Made by a program: the position numbers and the translations under genes. Positions 1 through 5,527 of a DNA stretch of 5,527 nucleotides are shown piece by piece; positions within the stretch are counted from its first letter, which is position 1, and each line of letters opens with the position of its first letter. Location: contig CAMLNK010000344.1 in NCBI GenBank assembly GCA_946481035.1, positions 1 to 5,527 of the forward strand, read 5' to 3'. The notes below the pieces were generated by a model. It had not been told where the DNA came from, made no database searches, and worked only from the letters and a program-made list of their open reading frames with translations. This DNA comes from an uncultured Dyadobacter sp. (lineage in GTDB: Bacteria; Bacteroidota; Bacteroidia; Cytophagales; Spirosomataceae).

Positions 1-493
1 TGAAAGTGATCTTTTGCAATGCATTCTGGCTGAAAGAGCCGTCGGTGCCGATGATTTCCGGAATGCGGTAAATGGTGTTAGTGGAAGTCACCGGCTGATT
101 GTTGTTACCGATATCGGCGATGTACACGTACGACACTCCATTATCCGGCCCCGGACCTACGGCAACCTCTTCCCAATCGTGGTTATGGGTGCCGGGTACA
201 TTATATTGTTTAATGCTTTTGCCGTCCTTGCTGATCAGGTAGAGCGCATTGGGCTGGCCCGAATCCTGGATCGTCCAGAGGTAGCCTGGCATCGACGCGC
301 TGGCGGCCATGCCCGATGCTTCATCGATCACGCCGGCGGCTATCGGAGATTGTTCAGGAGTTGTTTCGAACGTGTCCGACGGGCCTGTTCCCCCGGGCGA
401 CGGCTCGGGGTCGTTGCATGAACAGGTGACGCAAAAAACAAGTGAAGAAAGCATCAACCCCACTCGTCCGCCCCTGCTGCCATATATTTTCAT
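1..493 (-). CDS. Secreted lipoprotein, putative beta-propeller-like family, partial (N-terminal part)
   Basis: The frame opens with ATG at 493-491 and runs leftward without a stop off the window edge, giving 164 visible residues. The N-terminus is a lipoprotein signal: Arg7 and Arg10, a hydrophobic stretch at about 11-25 (VGLMLSSLVFCVTCS), then a probable lipidated Cys26 (context TCSC, a loose lipobox). A Pro/Gly/acidic linker follows (NDPEPSPGG), as is common in surface lipoproteins of Bacteroidota. From about residue 50 there are motifs I associate with a family of uncharacterised secreted proteins: EASGMA (58-63), LWTIQDSG (72-79), DWEEVAVGPGP (106-116) and YIADIGNN (124-131). The aromatic/acidic blade-like spacing suggests a beta-propeller, but that is inference. 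The molecular function is unknown. The gene is divergent from aspS and has no evident link to the export genes. No Shine-Dalgarno is visible. The overlapping plus-strand frame has no family signature and is a shadow. Confidence 0.82.
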   Translation of the reverse strand, partial: MKIYGSRGGRVGLMLSSLVFCVTCSCNDPEPSPGGTGPSDTFETTPEQSPIAAGVIDEASGMAASASMPGYLWTIQDSGQPNALYLISKDGKSIKQYNVPGTHNHDWEEVAVGPGPDNGVSYVYIADIGNNNQPVTSTNTIYRIPEIIGTDGSFSQNALQKITF

Positions 494-509
494 AGAAAAC
501 ACTTCATGT

Positions 510-517
510 TAGATTTG
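510..517 (+). promoter_or_regulatory. Candidate Bacteroidota -7 promoter box (TAGATTTG), upstream aspS promoter
   Basis: This is a perfect match to the TAnnTTTG -7 consensus of the Bacteroidota primary sigma factor, 68 nt upstream of the aspS start. No clear TTG/TTTG -33 element lies about 19-21 nt upstream (only TTTT at 487-490), so the promoter assignment is tentative. The nine bases TAGATTTGC recur at 2405-2413, ahead of the polysaccharide export gene. Confidence 0.4.
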
Positions 518-528
518 CTAAAAATACG

Positions 529-536
529 TACTTTTG
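529..536 (+). promoter_or_regulatory. Candidate Bacteroidota -7 promoter box (TACTTTTG) for aspS
   Basis: This is a second perfect TAnnTTTG match, 49 nt before the aspS ATG, so transcription would start at roughly 540-545 with a leader of about 40-45 nt that is A/T-rich. No convincing -33 TTG sits at the usual spacing. The distance to the start codon suits this box slightly better than the one at 510-517. Confidence 0.45.
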
Positions 537-585
537 CCGCATTTATTATCAGCGACTTTCATTATATCAGTATTAAAATAGTTAT

Positions 586-2355
586 ATGTTACGTACACAT
601 ACCTGCGGGGAATTAAGCTTAGGACATGTAAATCAAGACGTTGTATTATGTGGTTGGGTTCAACGCGTCCGCGACAAAGGAGGCATGATCTGGCTCGACC
701 TGCGTGACCGTTACGGCATCACCCAGCTTCTTTTCGAAGAGGGCAAAACCCCTGCAAATGTGTTGGAAACTGCGCGCTCGCTGGGCCGTGAATTCGTGAT
801 TTCGGCCAAAGGCTCGGTGATCGAACGCTTGTCTAAAAATGATAAGATCGCTACCGGCGATATCGAGATCCGCGTGGCGGAACTCAGCATTCTCAACCCC
901 GCGAAATTGCCTCCGTTCCTGATCGAGGACGAAACCGACGGCGGCGACGATATCCGCATGAAATACCGCTACCTCGACCTTCGCAGAAATACGGTTCGTC
1001 AAAACCTGCAACTGCGCCACCAGGTGGCCCGCTACACCCGTGCGTACCTGGATAACCTGAACTTCATCGAGGTAGAAACGCCGGTTCTGATCAAATCTAC
1101 ACCGGAAGGCGCCCGCGATTTCGTGGTACCTAGCCGTATGAACCCGGGAGAATTTTATGCATTGCCCCAGTCTCCGCAGACATTCAAACAACTCCTGATG
1201 GTGGCCGGTTTCGACCGTTACTATCAGATTGTGAAGTGTTTCCGTGACGAAGACCTGCGTGCCGACCGTCAGCCTGAATTTACCCAGATCGACTGCGAAA
1301 TGTCGTTCGTGACCCAGGAAGACGTTCTGAATACCTTCGAAGGCATGATCCGCGAGCTTTTCGCGAAAGTGAAAAATATTGACCTGCCGGAAGTTCCCCG
1401 CATGACCTACGCGGATGCAATGCGCCTGTACGGTTCCGATAAGCCGGATATTCGTTTTGGAATGCAATTCGTGGAGCTCAAAGGCGACAACCAGGACCTT
1501 ACTTCCGGAAAAGGCTTCGGCGTATTCGATGATGCTGGCCTTGTGGTTGGGATCAATGCAACGGGTTGCGCGGGTTACACAAGAAAGCAGGTCGACGAAC
1601 TGACTGATTGGATCAAACGCCCGCAAATCGGTGCGAAGGGTCTGGTGTATGTTCGCTACAATACCGATGGATCAATCAAATCATCCGTAGACAAATTTTA
1701 CACTGAAGAAGAGCTTAAAAAGTGGGTAGAAGCGTTCGACGCTAAGCCAGGAGATCTTCTACTAATCCTGTCGGGCCAGGGCGACAAAACACGTAAGCAA
1801 CTTAACGAGCTGCGCCTAGAAATAGGTTCACGCCTGGGACTCCGCAATCCTGACGAATACCGTGCTTTATGGGTAATCGACTTCCCGTTGTTGGAGTTCG
1901 GAGAGGAAGAAAACCGCTGGTTTGCGATGCACCACCCGTTCACCAGCCCGAAACCGGAGGATATCGGCTTGCTGGATAAAAATCTGGGCCTTGTAAGGGC
2001 CAATGCATACGATATGGTAATCAACGGCGTTGAAGTTGGCGGAGGTTCTGTTCGGATCTTTGAAAAAGAACTTCAACGGCAAATGTTCGAGATCCTCGGA
2101 TTCTCGGCCGAAGAAGCGCAGGAACAATTCGGCTTCCTGATGAATGCATTTGAATTCGGCGCACCTCCTCACGCCGGTATCGCATTCGGTTTTGACAGGC
2201 TTTGCTCGATTTTCGGCGGAGCGGATTCGATCCGGGACTTCATTGCATTCCCTAAGAACAATTCCGGCCGCGATGTGATGATCGACTCGCCTTCGACGAT
2301 ATCGGACGGGCAGCTTAAAGAGCTGGCAATCCGCGTGGAAGGTGCCCATTCATGA
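586..2355 (+). CDS. aspS: Aspartate--tRNA ligase (class II, bacterial type)
   Basis: This cytoplasmic enzyme activates L-aspartate with ATP and charges tRNA-Asp. The 589-aa length is normal for bacterial AspRS. Domain order: N-terminal OB-fold anticodon-binding domain (about 1-110, with [13 protein letters not shown] at 21-33); class II catalytic core with motif 1 ([11 protein letters not shown], 158-168), the QSPQ segment (195-198) and motif 2 ([18 protein letters not shown], 219-236, with Arg220 as the expected ATP/aspartate contact); a bacterial GAD insertion (about 290-420); HHPF (449-452); [11 protein letters not shown] (481-491); and motif 3 (GIAFGFDRL, 531-539, Arg538). All catalytic signatures are intact. 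The start is firm: an in-frame TAA lies at 574-576 and no other start codon intervenes. There is no Shine-Dalgarno; the leader is A/T-rich (TATTAAAATAGTTAT before ATG), usual for this phylum. The large antisense frames across it are shadows. Confidence 0.98.
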   Translation: MLRTHTCGELSLGHVNQDVVLCGWVQRVRDKGGMIWLDLRDRYGITQLLFEEGKTPANVLETARSLGREFVISAKGSVIERLSKNDKIATGDIEIRVAELSILNPAKLPPFLIEDETDGGDDIRMKYRYLDLRRNTVRQNLQLRHQVARYTRAYLDNLNFIEVETPVLIKSTPEGARDFVVPSRMNPGEFYALPQSPQTFKQLLMVAGFDRYYQIVKCFRDEDLRADRQPEFTQIDCEMSFVTQEDVLNTFEGMIRELFAKVKNIDLPEVPRMTYADAMRLYGSDKPDIRFGMQFVELKGDNQDLTSGKGFGVFDDAGLVVGINATGCAGYTRKQVDELTDWIKRPQIGAKGLVYVRYNTDGSIKSSVDKFYTEEELKKWVEAFDAKPGDLLLILSGQGDKTRKQLNELRLEIGSRLGLRNPDEYRALWVIDFPLLEFGEEENRWFAMHHPFTSPKPEDIGLLDKNLGLVRANAYDMVINGVEVGGGSVRIFEKELQRQMFEILGFSAEEAQEQFGFLMNAFEFGAPPHAGIAFGFDRLCSIFGGADSIRDFIAFPKNNSGRDVMIDSPSTISDGQLKELAIRVEGAHS

Positions 2356-2404
2356 TCGGAACGAGATCGATTTGGCGGGTAATCTAACATAAAGTAAGAT
2401 TTTG

Positions 2405-2412
2405 TAGATTTG
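2405..2412 (+). promoter_or_regulatory. Candidate Bacteroidota -7 promoter box (TAGATTTG) for the export operon
   Basis: This is a perfect TAnnTTTG match, 50 nt after the aspS stop and 74 nt before the export gene ATG. The expected start site at about 2417-2420 falls at the end of an 8-bp palindrome (GCCCGGGC, 2412-2419), giving a leader of roughly 65-70 nt that contains the hairpin at 2438-2465. No good -33 TTG lies at standard spacing; the nearest TTTG (2371-2374) is about 30 nt upstream, which is too far. It suggests that the polysaccharide genes have their own promoter rather than relying on aspS read-through. Confidence 0.45.
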
Positions 2413-2437
2413 CCCGGGCATATTTTAAATTTCACCA

Positions 2438-2465
2438 CAGGACCATCCGGCAACGGAGGGTCCTG
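2438..2465 (+). promoter_or_regulatory. Stable leader hairpin with GCAA tetraloop, upstream of the export gene
   Basis: The left arm (2438-2449) pairs with the right arm (2454-2465) over 12 positions with a single A/G mismatch (A2445 against G2458). The loop, GCAA (2450-2453), is a GNRA tetraloop. The hairpin ends 21 nt before the export gene ATG. The sequence after it (CTTGTAATTC) is only weakly T-rich, so it is a poor intrinsic terminator. It could be the end of the aspS transcript, or an RNA element in the leader of the export gene that affects elongation, stability or translation. The structure is read directly from the sequence; its role is inference. Confidence 0.55.
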
Positions 2466-2486
2466 CTTGTAATTCAACTACACTGC

Positions 2487-4901
2487 ATGCATTATCAATC
2501 CTTTGTAAGAAATTATTTCAGGAATGCCTTCATGTTGTTGCTCCTTCTGGCCGGCATCGGGGCTTTTGCTCAAAATACCACTCCACAGCTTCCAACCACG
2601 GATCCTACGCAGCCTAAAATCGACCCTTCACAGGTGACCAACCAGCAGGCTGTCGACTTTTATAACCAGGCCAAATCGGCAGGAATGTCGGATATGGATA
2701 TCGAAAAGGCCGCATTACAGCGAGGTTATACACTGGATCAGATATCCGCCATGCGCAAGCGGCTGCAACAACGGCCCAGCCAGCAGCAAACAAACGACCC
2801 CAACCGGGACCAACTGGACGAAACCAGGGACCAGGACGAAGCGGACGAGCTCGAAGACGAAGCGAACAATGACAGCGACTCCACAACAAACCGTTCGAGA
2901 AGTCGTCGCCAAAGCCGCACTTTCGGCTCGGCTTTTTTTGCAAGGGCATCATCCACATTCGAACCTAACCTGCGTATTGCCACTCCCCGCAACTACATTC
3001 TCGGACCTGAGGACGAAATCGTTGTGGATATTTATGGTAATGCGGTGGATAACTTCCGTATGAAGATCAGTCCGGAAGGAACCGTGAAAATGCTCAACCT
3101 CGCACCCGTGTATGTGAACGGGCTCACGATCGAGCAAGCGAGCGAGCGCATTGTGAACCGCCTGCGGCAAGCCTATTCGACACTGAACCGCCCGGGCTCG
3201 GGGACATATTCGTCCATCACGCTCGGAAATGTCCGCAGCATACGCGTCATGATCACTGGCGAGGCAGCGCGGCCCGGAACCTACACGGTATCGTCGCTGG
3301 CCACTGCATTTAATGCACTTTCGCTATCGGGCGGCCCCAGCAGAAATGGCTCCTACCGCAACATCGAGGTGGTTAGGAATAACAAGGTCATCAAGAAAAT
3401 CGACCTTTACCGCTTCCTCGTCGACGCCGACCTGAATGATAACATTGCCCTGCAAGATCAGGACATTATCCTCATAAGGCCATTTGAAACAAGGATAGAA
3501 CTGAAAGGACAAATAAAACGTCCGGGCATTTTTGAAGCGAAACCCGGTGAAAGTCTGACGAATATTATCCGCTACGCCGGTGGTTTCACTCCCGAAGCGT
3601 ACACCAAAACAGTTACTTATCAGCGGAATACCGGTACCAACTATATGATCGGAAGCGTCGACTCTGTTCAGATCGAAACTTTCGCGCCTAAAAATGGCGA
3701 TATTTTCACGGTGAAACGGATATTGGATATCGTTGCCAACCAAGTCGAAGTACGCGGTGCGGTTACATTGCCGGGCCCATATGCATTGGAAGAGCGCTGC
3801 AACTCAGTCCTGAAACTGATCCAGATGGCCCAGGGACTTAGCCCGCGCGCGTTCCTGAACAGGGCTATCCTTGAAAGATCCAGCGGCGAAACCCAGACCG
3901 GCATTGTGGCAATTGATCTCAGGAAGCTGATCAACGGCGAAATAGCAGATATTCCATTGCTTGCAGGCGATATTCTGACGATCAAATCCGTCGAAGACCT
4001 GAAAGAATTCACGTTCCTGACCATTTCAGGATCGGTGATCAACCCGGGCAACTATTATTATTACAAGGACATGACCATCGCCGACCTTATTTTCCAGTCG
4101 GGTGGCTATACCGAAGGCGGTATCCCCTATCGCATTGAAGTGTCGCGTCGCGTGAAGAATGACACGCTCGACCTGCCGTCTTCGCAGAACGTCCGGATTT
4201 TCTCAATCGATGTAGCGGATAACCTGGTACTCAATCCCGACGATCAGAAATTCAAGCTGCAACCGCAGGACATCATCGTGGTGCGCAAATCGCCGCGTTA
4301 TGAGCCCCAAAAATCGGTCACGATCATTGGCGAGGTGCGCTATCCCGGCAATTATACCATCATCAACAACTTCGAACGCATTTCGGATCTGTTCAATAAA
4401 GTGGGCGGATTACGGCCGGAGGCATATCTGCCCGGTGCCCGGTTCTATCGGGGCGAGGAACTGATCGCGGTCGACATCGAAGCGATCATCAACAAGCCTA
4501 CACTTCCGTCGAACTTGCTGCTGATGCACGGCGACACGCTCGTTATCCCGCGGCGCCTGGAAACAGTGCGGATCCAGGGTGGCGTGCACAATCCGTCGAT
4601 CATGAATTTCGATTCCAGGTTCAGCTACGACGACTATATTTCGCAAGCGGGCGGCTACACCGAACAAGGCTGGAAAAAACGCGTGTACGTGTCGTACCCC
4701 AACGGCCGCACCCATAGAACCAAGAACTTCCTGTTTTTCCGGTCGTATCCGAAAGTTGAACCCGGCGCAGTGGTGACGGTTCCTCTGAAAGTTGCGGAGC
4801 CGGATCGTCAGAAAACACCTGGTGAGCGGATTGCATTATTCTCTTTCATCGCGTCCATTGTAAGTACGATCACCCTGGCGGCAATCAGCCTGAGCAGATA
4901 A
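2487..4901 (+). CDS. Outer-membrane polysaccharide export protein, Wza-like, with Poly_export and multiple SLBB domains
   Basis: The predicted role is the outer-membrane/periplasmic channel for exopolysaccharide or capsule export. The 804-residue protein begins with a signal peptide (Arg8/Arg12, hydrophobic 14-26, likely cut at AFA-QN, 28/29). It has no lipobox, unlike E. coli Wza. Residues 51-96 look like a short helical module (DIEKAALQRGYTLDQISAM). Residues 97-146 are a low-complexity linker, acidic at first (DEADELEDEANNDSDS) and then Arg/Ser-rich (RSRSRRQSR). The Poly_export domain follows (about 168-235, starting NYILGPEDEIVVDIYG), then six SLBB-type repeats (about 251-768). A hydrophobic C-terminal segment (about 781-801) could be a Wza-like outer-membrane helix. 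It is much longer than Wza (about 380 aa); long multi-SLBB forms are common in Bacteroidota. The ATG is chosen because it leads straight into the signal peptide; no Shine-Dalgarno is visible. The wzz-like gene follows after 5 nt, so the two are probably co-transcribed. Confidence 0.93.
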   Translation: MHYQSFVRNYFRNAFMLLLLLAGIGAFAQNTTPQLPTTDPTQPKIDPSQVTNQQAVDFYNQAKSAGMSDMDIEKAALQRGYTLDQISAMRKRLQQRPSQQQTNDPNRDQLDETRDQDEADELEDEANNDSDSTTNRSRSRRQSRTFGSAFFARASSTFEPNLRIATPRNYILGPEDEIVVDIYGNAVDNFRMKISPEGTVKMLNLAPVYVNGLTIEQASERIVNRLRQAYSTLNRPGSGTYSSITLGNVRSIRVMITGEAARPGTYTVSSLATAFNALSLSGGPSRNGSYRNIEVVRNNKVIKKIDLYRFLVDADLNDNIALQDQDIILIRPFETRIELKGQIKRPGIFEAKPGESLTNIIRYAGGFTPEAYTKTVTYQRNTGTNYMIGSVDSVQIETFAPKNGDIFTVKRILDIVANQVEVRGAVTLPGPYALEERCNSVLKLIQMAQGLSPRAFLNRAILERSSGETQTGIVAIDLRKLINGEIADIPLLAGDILTIKSVEDLKEFTFLTISGSVINPGNYYYYKDMTIADLIFQSGGYTEGGIPYRIEVSRRVKNDTLDLPSSQNVRIFSIDVADNLVLNPDDQKFKLQPQDIIVVRKSPRYEPQKSVTIIGEVRYPGNYTIINNFERISDLFNKVGGLRPEAYLPGARFYRGEELIAVDIEAIINKPTLPSNLLLMHGDTLVIPRRLETVRIQGGVHNPSIMNFDSRFSYDDYISQAGGYTEQGWKKRVYVSYPNGRTHRTKNFLFFRSYPKVEPGAVVTVPLKVAEPDRQKTPGERIALFSFIASIVSTITLAAISLSR
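2911..2939 (+). terminator. Intrinsic-terminator-like hairpin plus T-tract inside the export gene
   Basis: AAAGCCG (2911-2917) is perfectly complementary to CGGCTTT (2929-2935) across an 11-nt loop, and the T-run continues to 2939 (seven Ts, 2933-2939). An alternative 5-bp stem (AGCCG 2913-2917 with CGGCT 2924-2928) competes with it. It lies in codons for residues 142-151, where the Arg/Ser linker meets the start of the export domain. It has the shape of a weak intrinsic terminator, but an in-gene position makes a chance match plausible. No function is shown. Confidence 0.25.
3237..4790 (+). repeat. Six degenerate SLBB-type protein repeats in the export gene
   Basis: Six units of about 78-93 residues share a pattern: G-x(4)-PG-x-Y near the start, then a hydrophobic helix ending in (A/S)GG(Y/F), then a strand with basic residues. 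Units start at about residues 251 (TGEAARPGTY), 335 (KGQIKRPGIF), 419 (RGAVTLPGPY), 508 (SGSVINPGNY), 608 (IGEVRYPGNY) and 692 (QGGVHNPSIM). The matching helix ends are LSGGPS, YAGGFT, MAQGLS, QSGGYT, KVGGLR and QAGGYT. The last unit has lost the PG-x-Y turn. The repeats are diverged at protein level and are not DNA tandem repeats. In Wza-type channels, SLBB domains form stacked periplasmic rings. Confidence 0.8.
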
Positions 4902-4906
4902 TAATC

Positions 4907-5464
4907 ATGATATCCTACCCAGAAAAAAAGCCCGACGAGGCTGGCAGCAAGGCGAGCTCGTTCAATGCTGCGGAAATACGTTTTGCCGATATCATCCTTT
5001 TTGTAGGGAAGTATATCAAATTGCTCATACTGATCGGGTTCATTTCCCTGATAGCCGGCATTATGTACAGTTTCACACTTACTAAAAAGTACGAAGCCAA
5101 AGTGAGCCTGCTGCCCGAATACGGTACTTCCAGAAGAGGGTCGTTCTCGCTCCTGAGTGCGGGGCTTAATGGCGACGGCGCGGAAAAACTTCAACCCGAT
5201 CTTTACCCGAACATCATGCAGAGCTCGCCGTTTGGTGAATACCTGCTCAAACAGCCCGTCGTGGCCCAGGATAACAAATCCTACAAAACGCTGCTGGATT
5301 TTATGAAGACTCAGGATAAGCCCGGGCTGCTATCCGGCCTGTTCTCTTCTTCTTCTTCCAAAACACCAAAAAAAGAGATCAAACTCAACAAAGAGGGAAT
5401 CCTATCGTATTCACTTCAAGAACAATCCCGTATCAGCAGCGCAATTTCCCTGCTCTCGGCCTAA
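4907..5464 (+). CDS. Wzz-type polysaccharide chain-length determinant / co-polymerase, N-terminal part ended by in-frame TAA
   Basis: This is an inner-membrane polysaccharide co-polymerase type protein, expected to control polymer length and contact the upstream export channel. The 185 residues have a cytoplasmic N-terminus (EIRFADIILFV, 23-33), one transmembrane helix (about 37-56) and the start of the periplasmic domain. Family-like segments are KYEAKVSLLPEY (61-72) and PDLYPNIMQSSPFGEYLL (97-114). A Ser run (147-151) is coded by four TCT repeats plus TCC. There is no visible kinase domain. The protein ends after about half the length expected for the family and lacks the second, C-terminal transmembrane helix. 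The TAA at 5462-5464 is not a natural end: the same frame stays open to the window edge and continues in family style. The ATG is 5 nt after the export gene stop, implying translational coupling. It may be a nonsense-disrupted pseudogene, a sequencing error, or a truncated product. Confidence 0.8.
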   Translation: MISYPEKKPDEAGSKASSFNAAEIRFADIILFVGKYIKLLILIGFISLIAGIMYSFTLTKKYEAKVSLLPEYGTSRRGSFSLLSAGLNGDGAEKLQPDLYPNIMQSSPFGEYLLKQPVVAQDNKSYKTLLDFMKTQDKPGLLSGLFSSSSSKTPKKEIKLNKEGILSYSLQEQSRISSAISLLSA

Positions 5465-5527
5465 GTGGATCCTTATAGTTGCGTAATACAGATCAGCGCG
5501 GAAACGTCTGATCCTTTTGTTTCCGCA
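5465..5527 (+). pseudogene. Continuation of the Wzz-type reading frame after the in-frame stop (partial)
   Basis: The 21 codons after the TAA, read in the same frame as the gene before it, have no stop. They translate as a strand-turn-strand segment (VDPYSCVIQISAE, then TSDPFVSA) resembling the part of Wzz-like proteins where a 'sisv....tGiI.isve..DP..Aa' pattern precedes the C-terminal helix region. The other two forward frames hit stops within a few codons of the TAA. This supports one originally continuous gene interrupted by a single nonsense codon, not a frameshift. The segment runs off the right edge. Confidence 0.6.

Noticed and set aside
14..421. A 135-codon plus-strand open frame at the left edge
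   Set aside because: It is antisense to the minus-strand lipoprotein frame, which has a signal peptide, a lipobox-like Cys and family motifs. The plus frame has none.
519..526. TATTTTTA on the minus strand as a -7 box for the lipoprotein gene
   Set aside because: It matches TAnnTTTG at all but the final base, has no -33 partner, and lies in A/T-rich DNA where such matches are common.
646..1626. A 326-codon open frame on the minus strand inside aspS, and further minus-strand frames at 711-959, 1698-2024 and 1867-2349
   Set aside because: They lie antisense to a fully supported aspS, have no recognisable domain or leader, and are explained by its GC-biased third positions.
2371..2374. TTTG considered as the -33 element for the promoter box at 2405-2412
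   Set aside because: The spacer of about 30 nt is well beyond the usual 19-21 nt.
506..2390. A 10-bp inverted match (ATGTTAGATT at 506-515, its complement at 2381-2390) flanking aspS, considered as a mobile-element end or recombination site
   Set aside because: About fifteen 10-bp inverted matches are expected by chance in a window this size. There is no target duplication or transposase, and aspS is a housekeeping gene.
5342..5359. A TCT-repeat tract in the Wzz-like gene, considered as a phase-variation microsatellite
   Set aside because: Four TCT units plus TCC in frame would change only the Ser count and not switch the frame. The tract is too short and too simple to claim phase variation.
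5462..5527. A frameshift as the explanation for the early end of the Wzz-like protein
   Set aside because: Both alternative frames after 5461 reach stops within a few codons. The original frame continues open and family-like, so a nonsense codon fits better.

Overview
The window looks like chromosomal DNA from a Bacteroidota species, probably Cytophagales and possibly Dyadobacter-like. This is inferred from three things. Start codons lack Shine-Dalgarno sequences and follow A/T-rich leaders. Boxes of the Bacteroidota -7 type (TAnnTTTG) lie in both intergenic gaps. The exopolysaccharide-export proteins are of a kind common in that group. The genus is a guess from protein style and moderate GC.

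Layout. (1) Positions 1-493, minus strand: the N-terminal 164 residues of a secreted lipoprotein that resembles an uncharacterised beta-propeller-like family; it runs off the left edge. (2) Positions 494-585: a divergent intergenic gap with two TAnnTTTG boxes facing aspS. (3) Positions 586-2355: a complete aspS (aspartyl-tRNA synthetase, 589 aa). (4) Positions 2356-2486: a gap with another TAnnTTTG box and a strong GCAA-tetraloop hairpin in the leader of the next gene. (5) Positions 2487-4901: an 804-aa outer-membrane polysaccharide-export (Wza-like) protein with a Poly_export domain, six SLBB-type repeats and a C-terminal hydrophobic helix. (6) From 4907 to the right edge: a Wzz-type chain-length/co-polymerase gene, 5 nt downstream of the export gene. 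It has an in-frame TAA at 5462-5464, after which the same frame stays open to the edge and still reads like the family.

How the genes work together: the export protein and the Wzz-like inner-membrane protein would form the trans-envelope machinery of a Wzx/Wzy-type exopolysaccharide or capsule system. The window appears to catch the first two genes of that cluster. aspS is a housekeeping neighbour, probably transcribed separately. The most notable observations are the interrupted wzz-like gene and two terminator-like hairpins, one in the leader and one early in the coding region of the export gene. The hairpins could point to control of transcription elongation. I found no RNA genes, insertion sequences, CRISPR arrays or obviously novel defence system.
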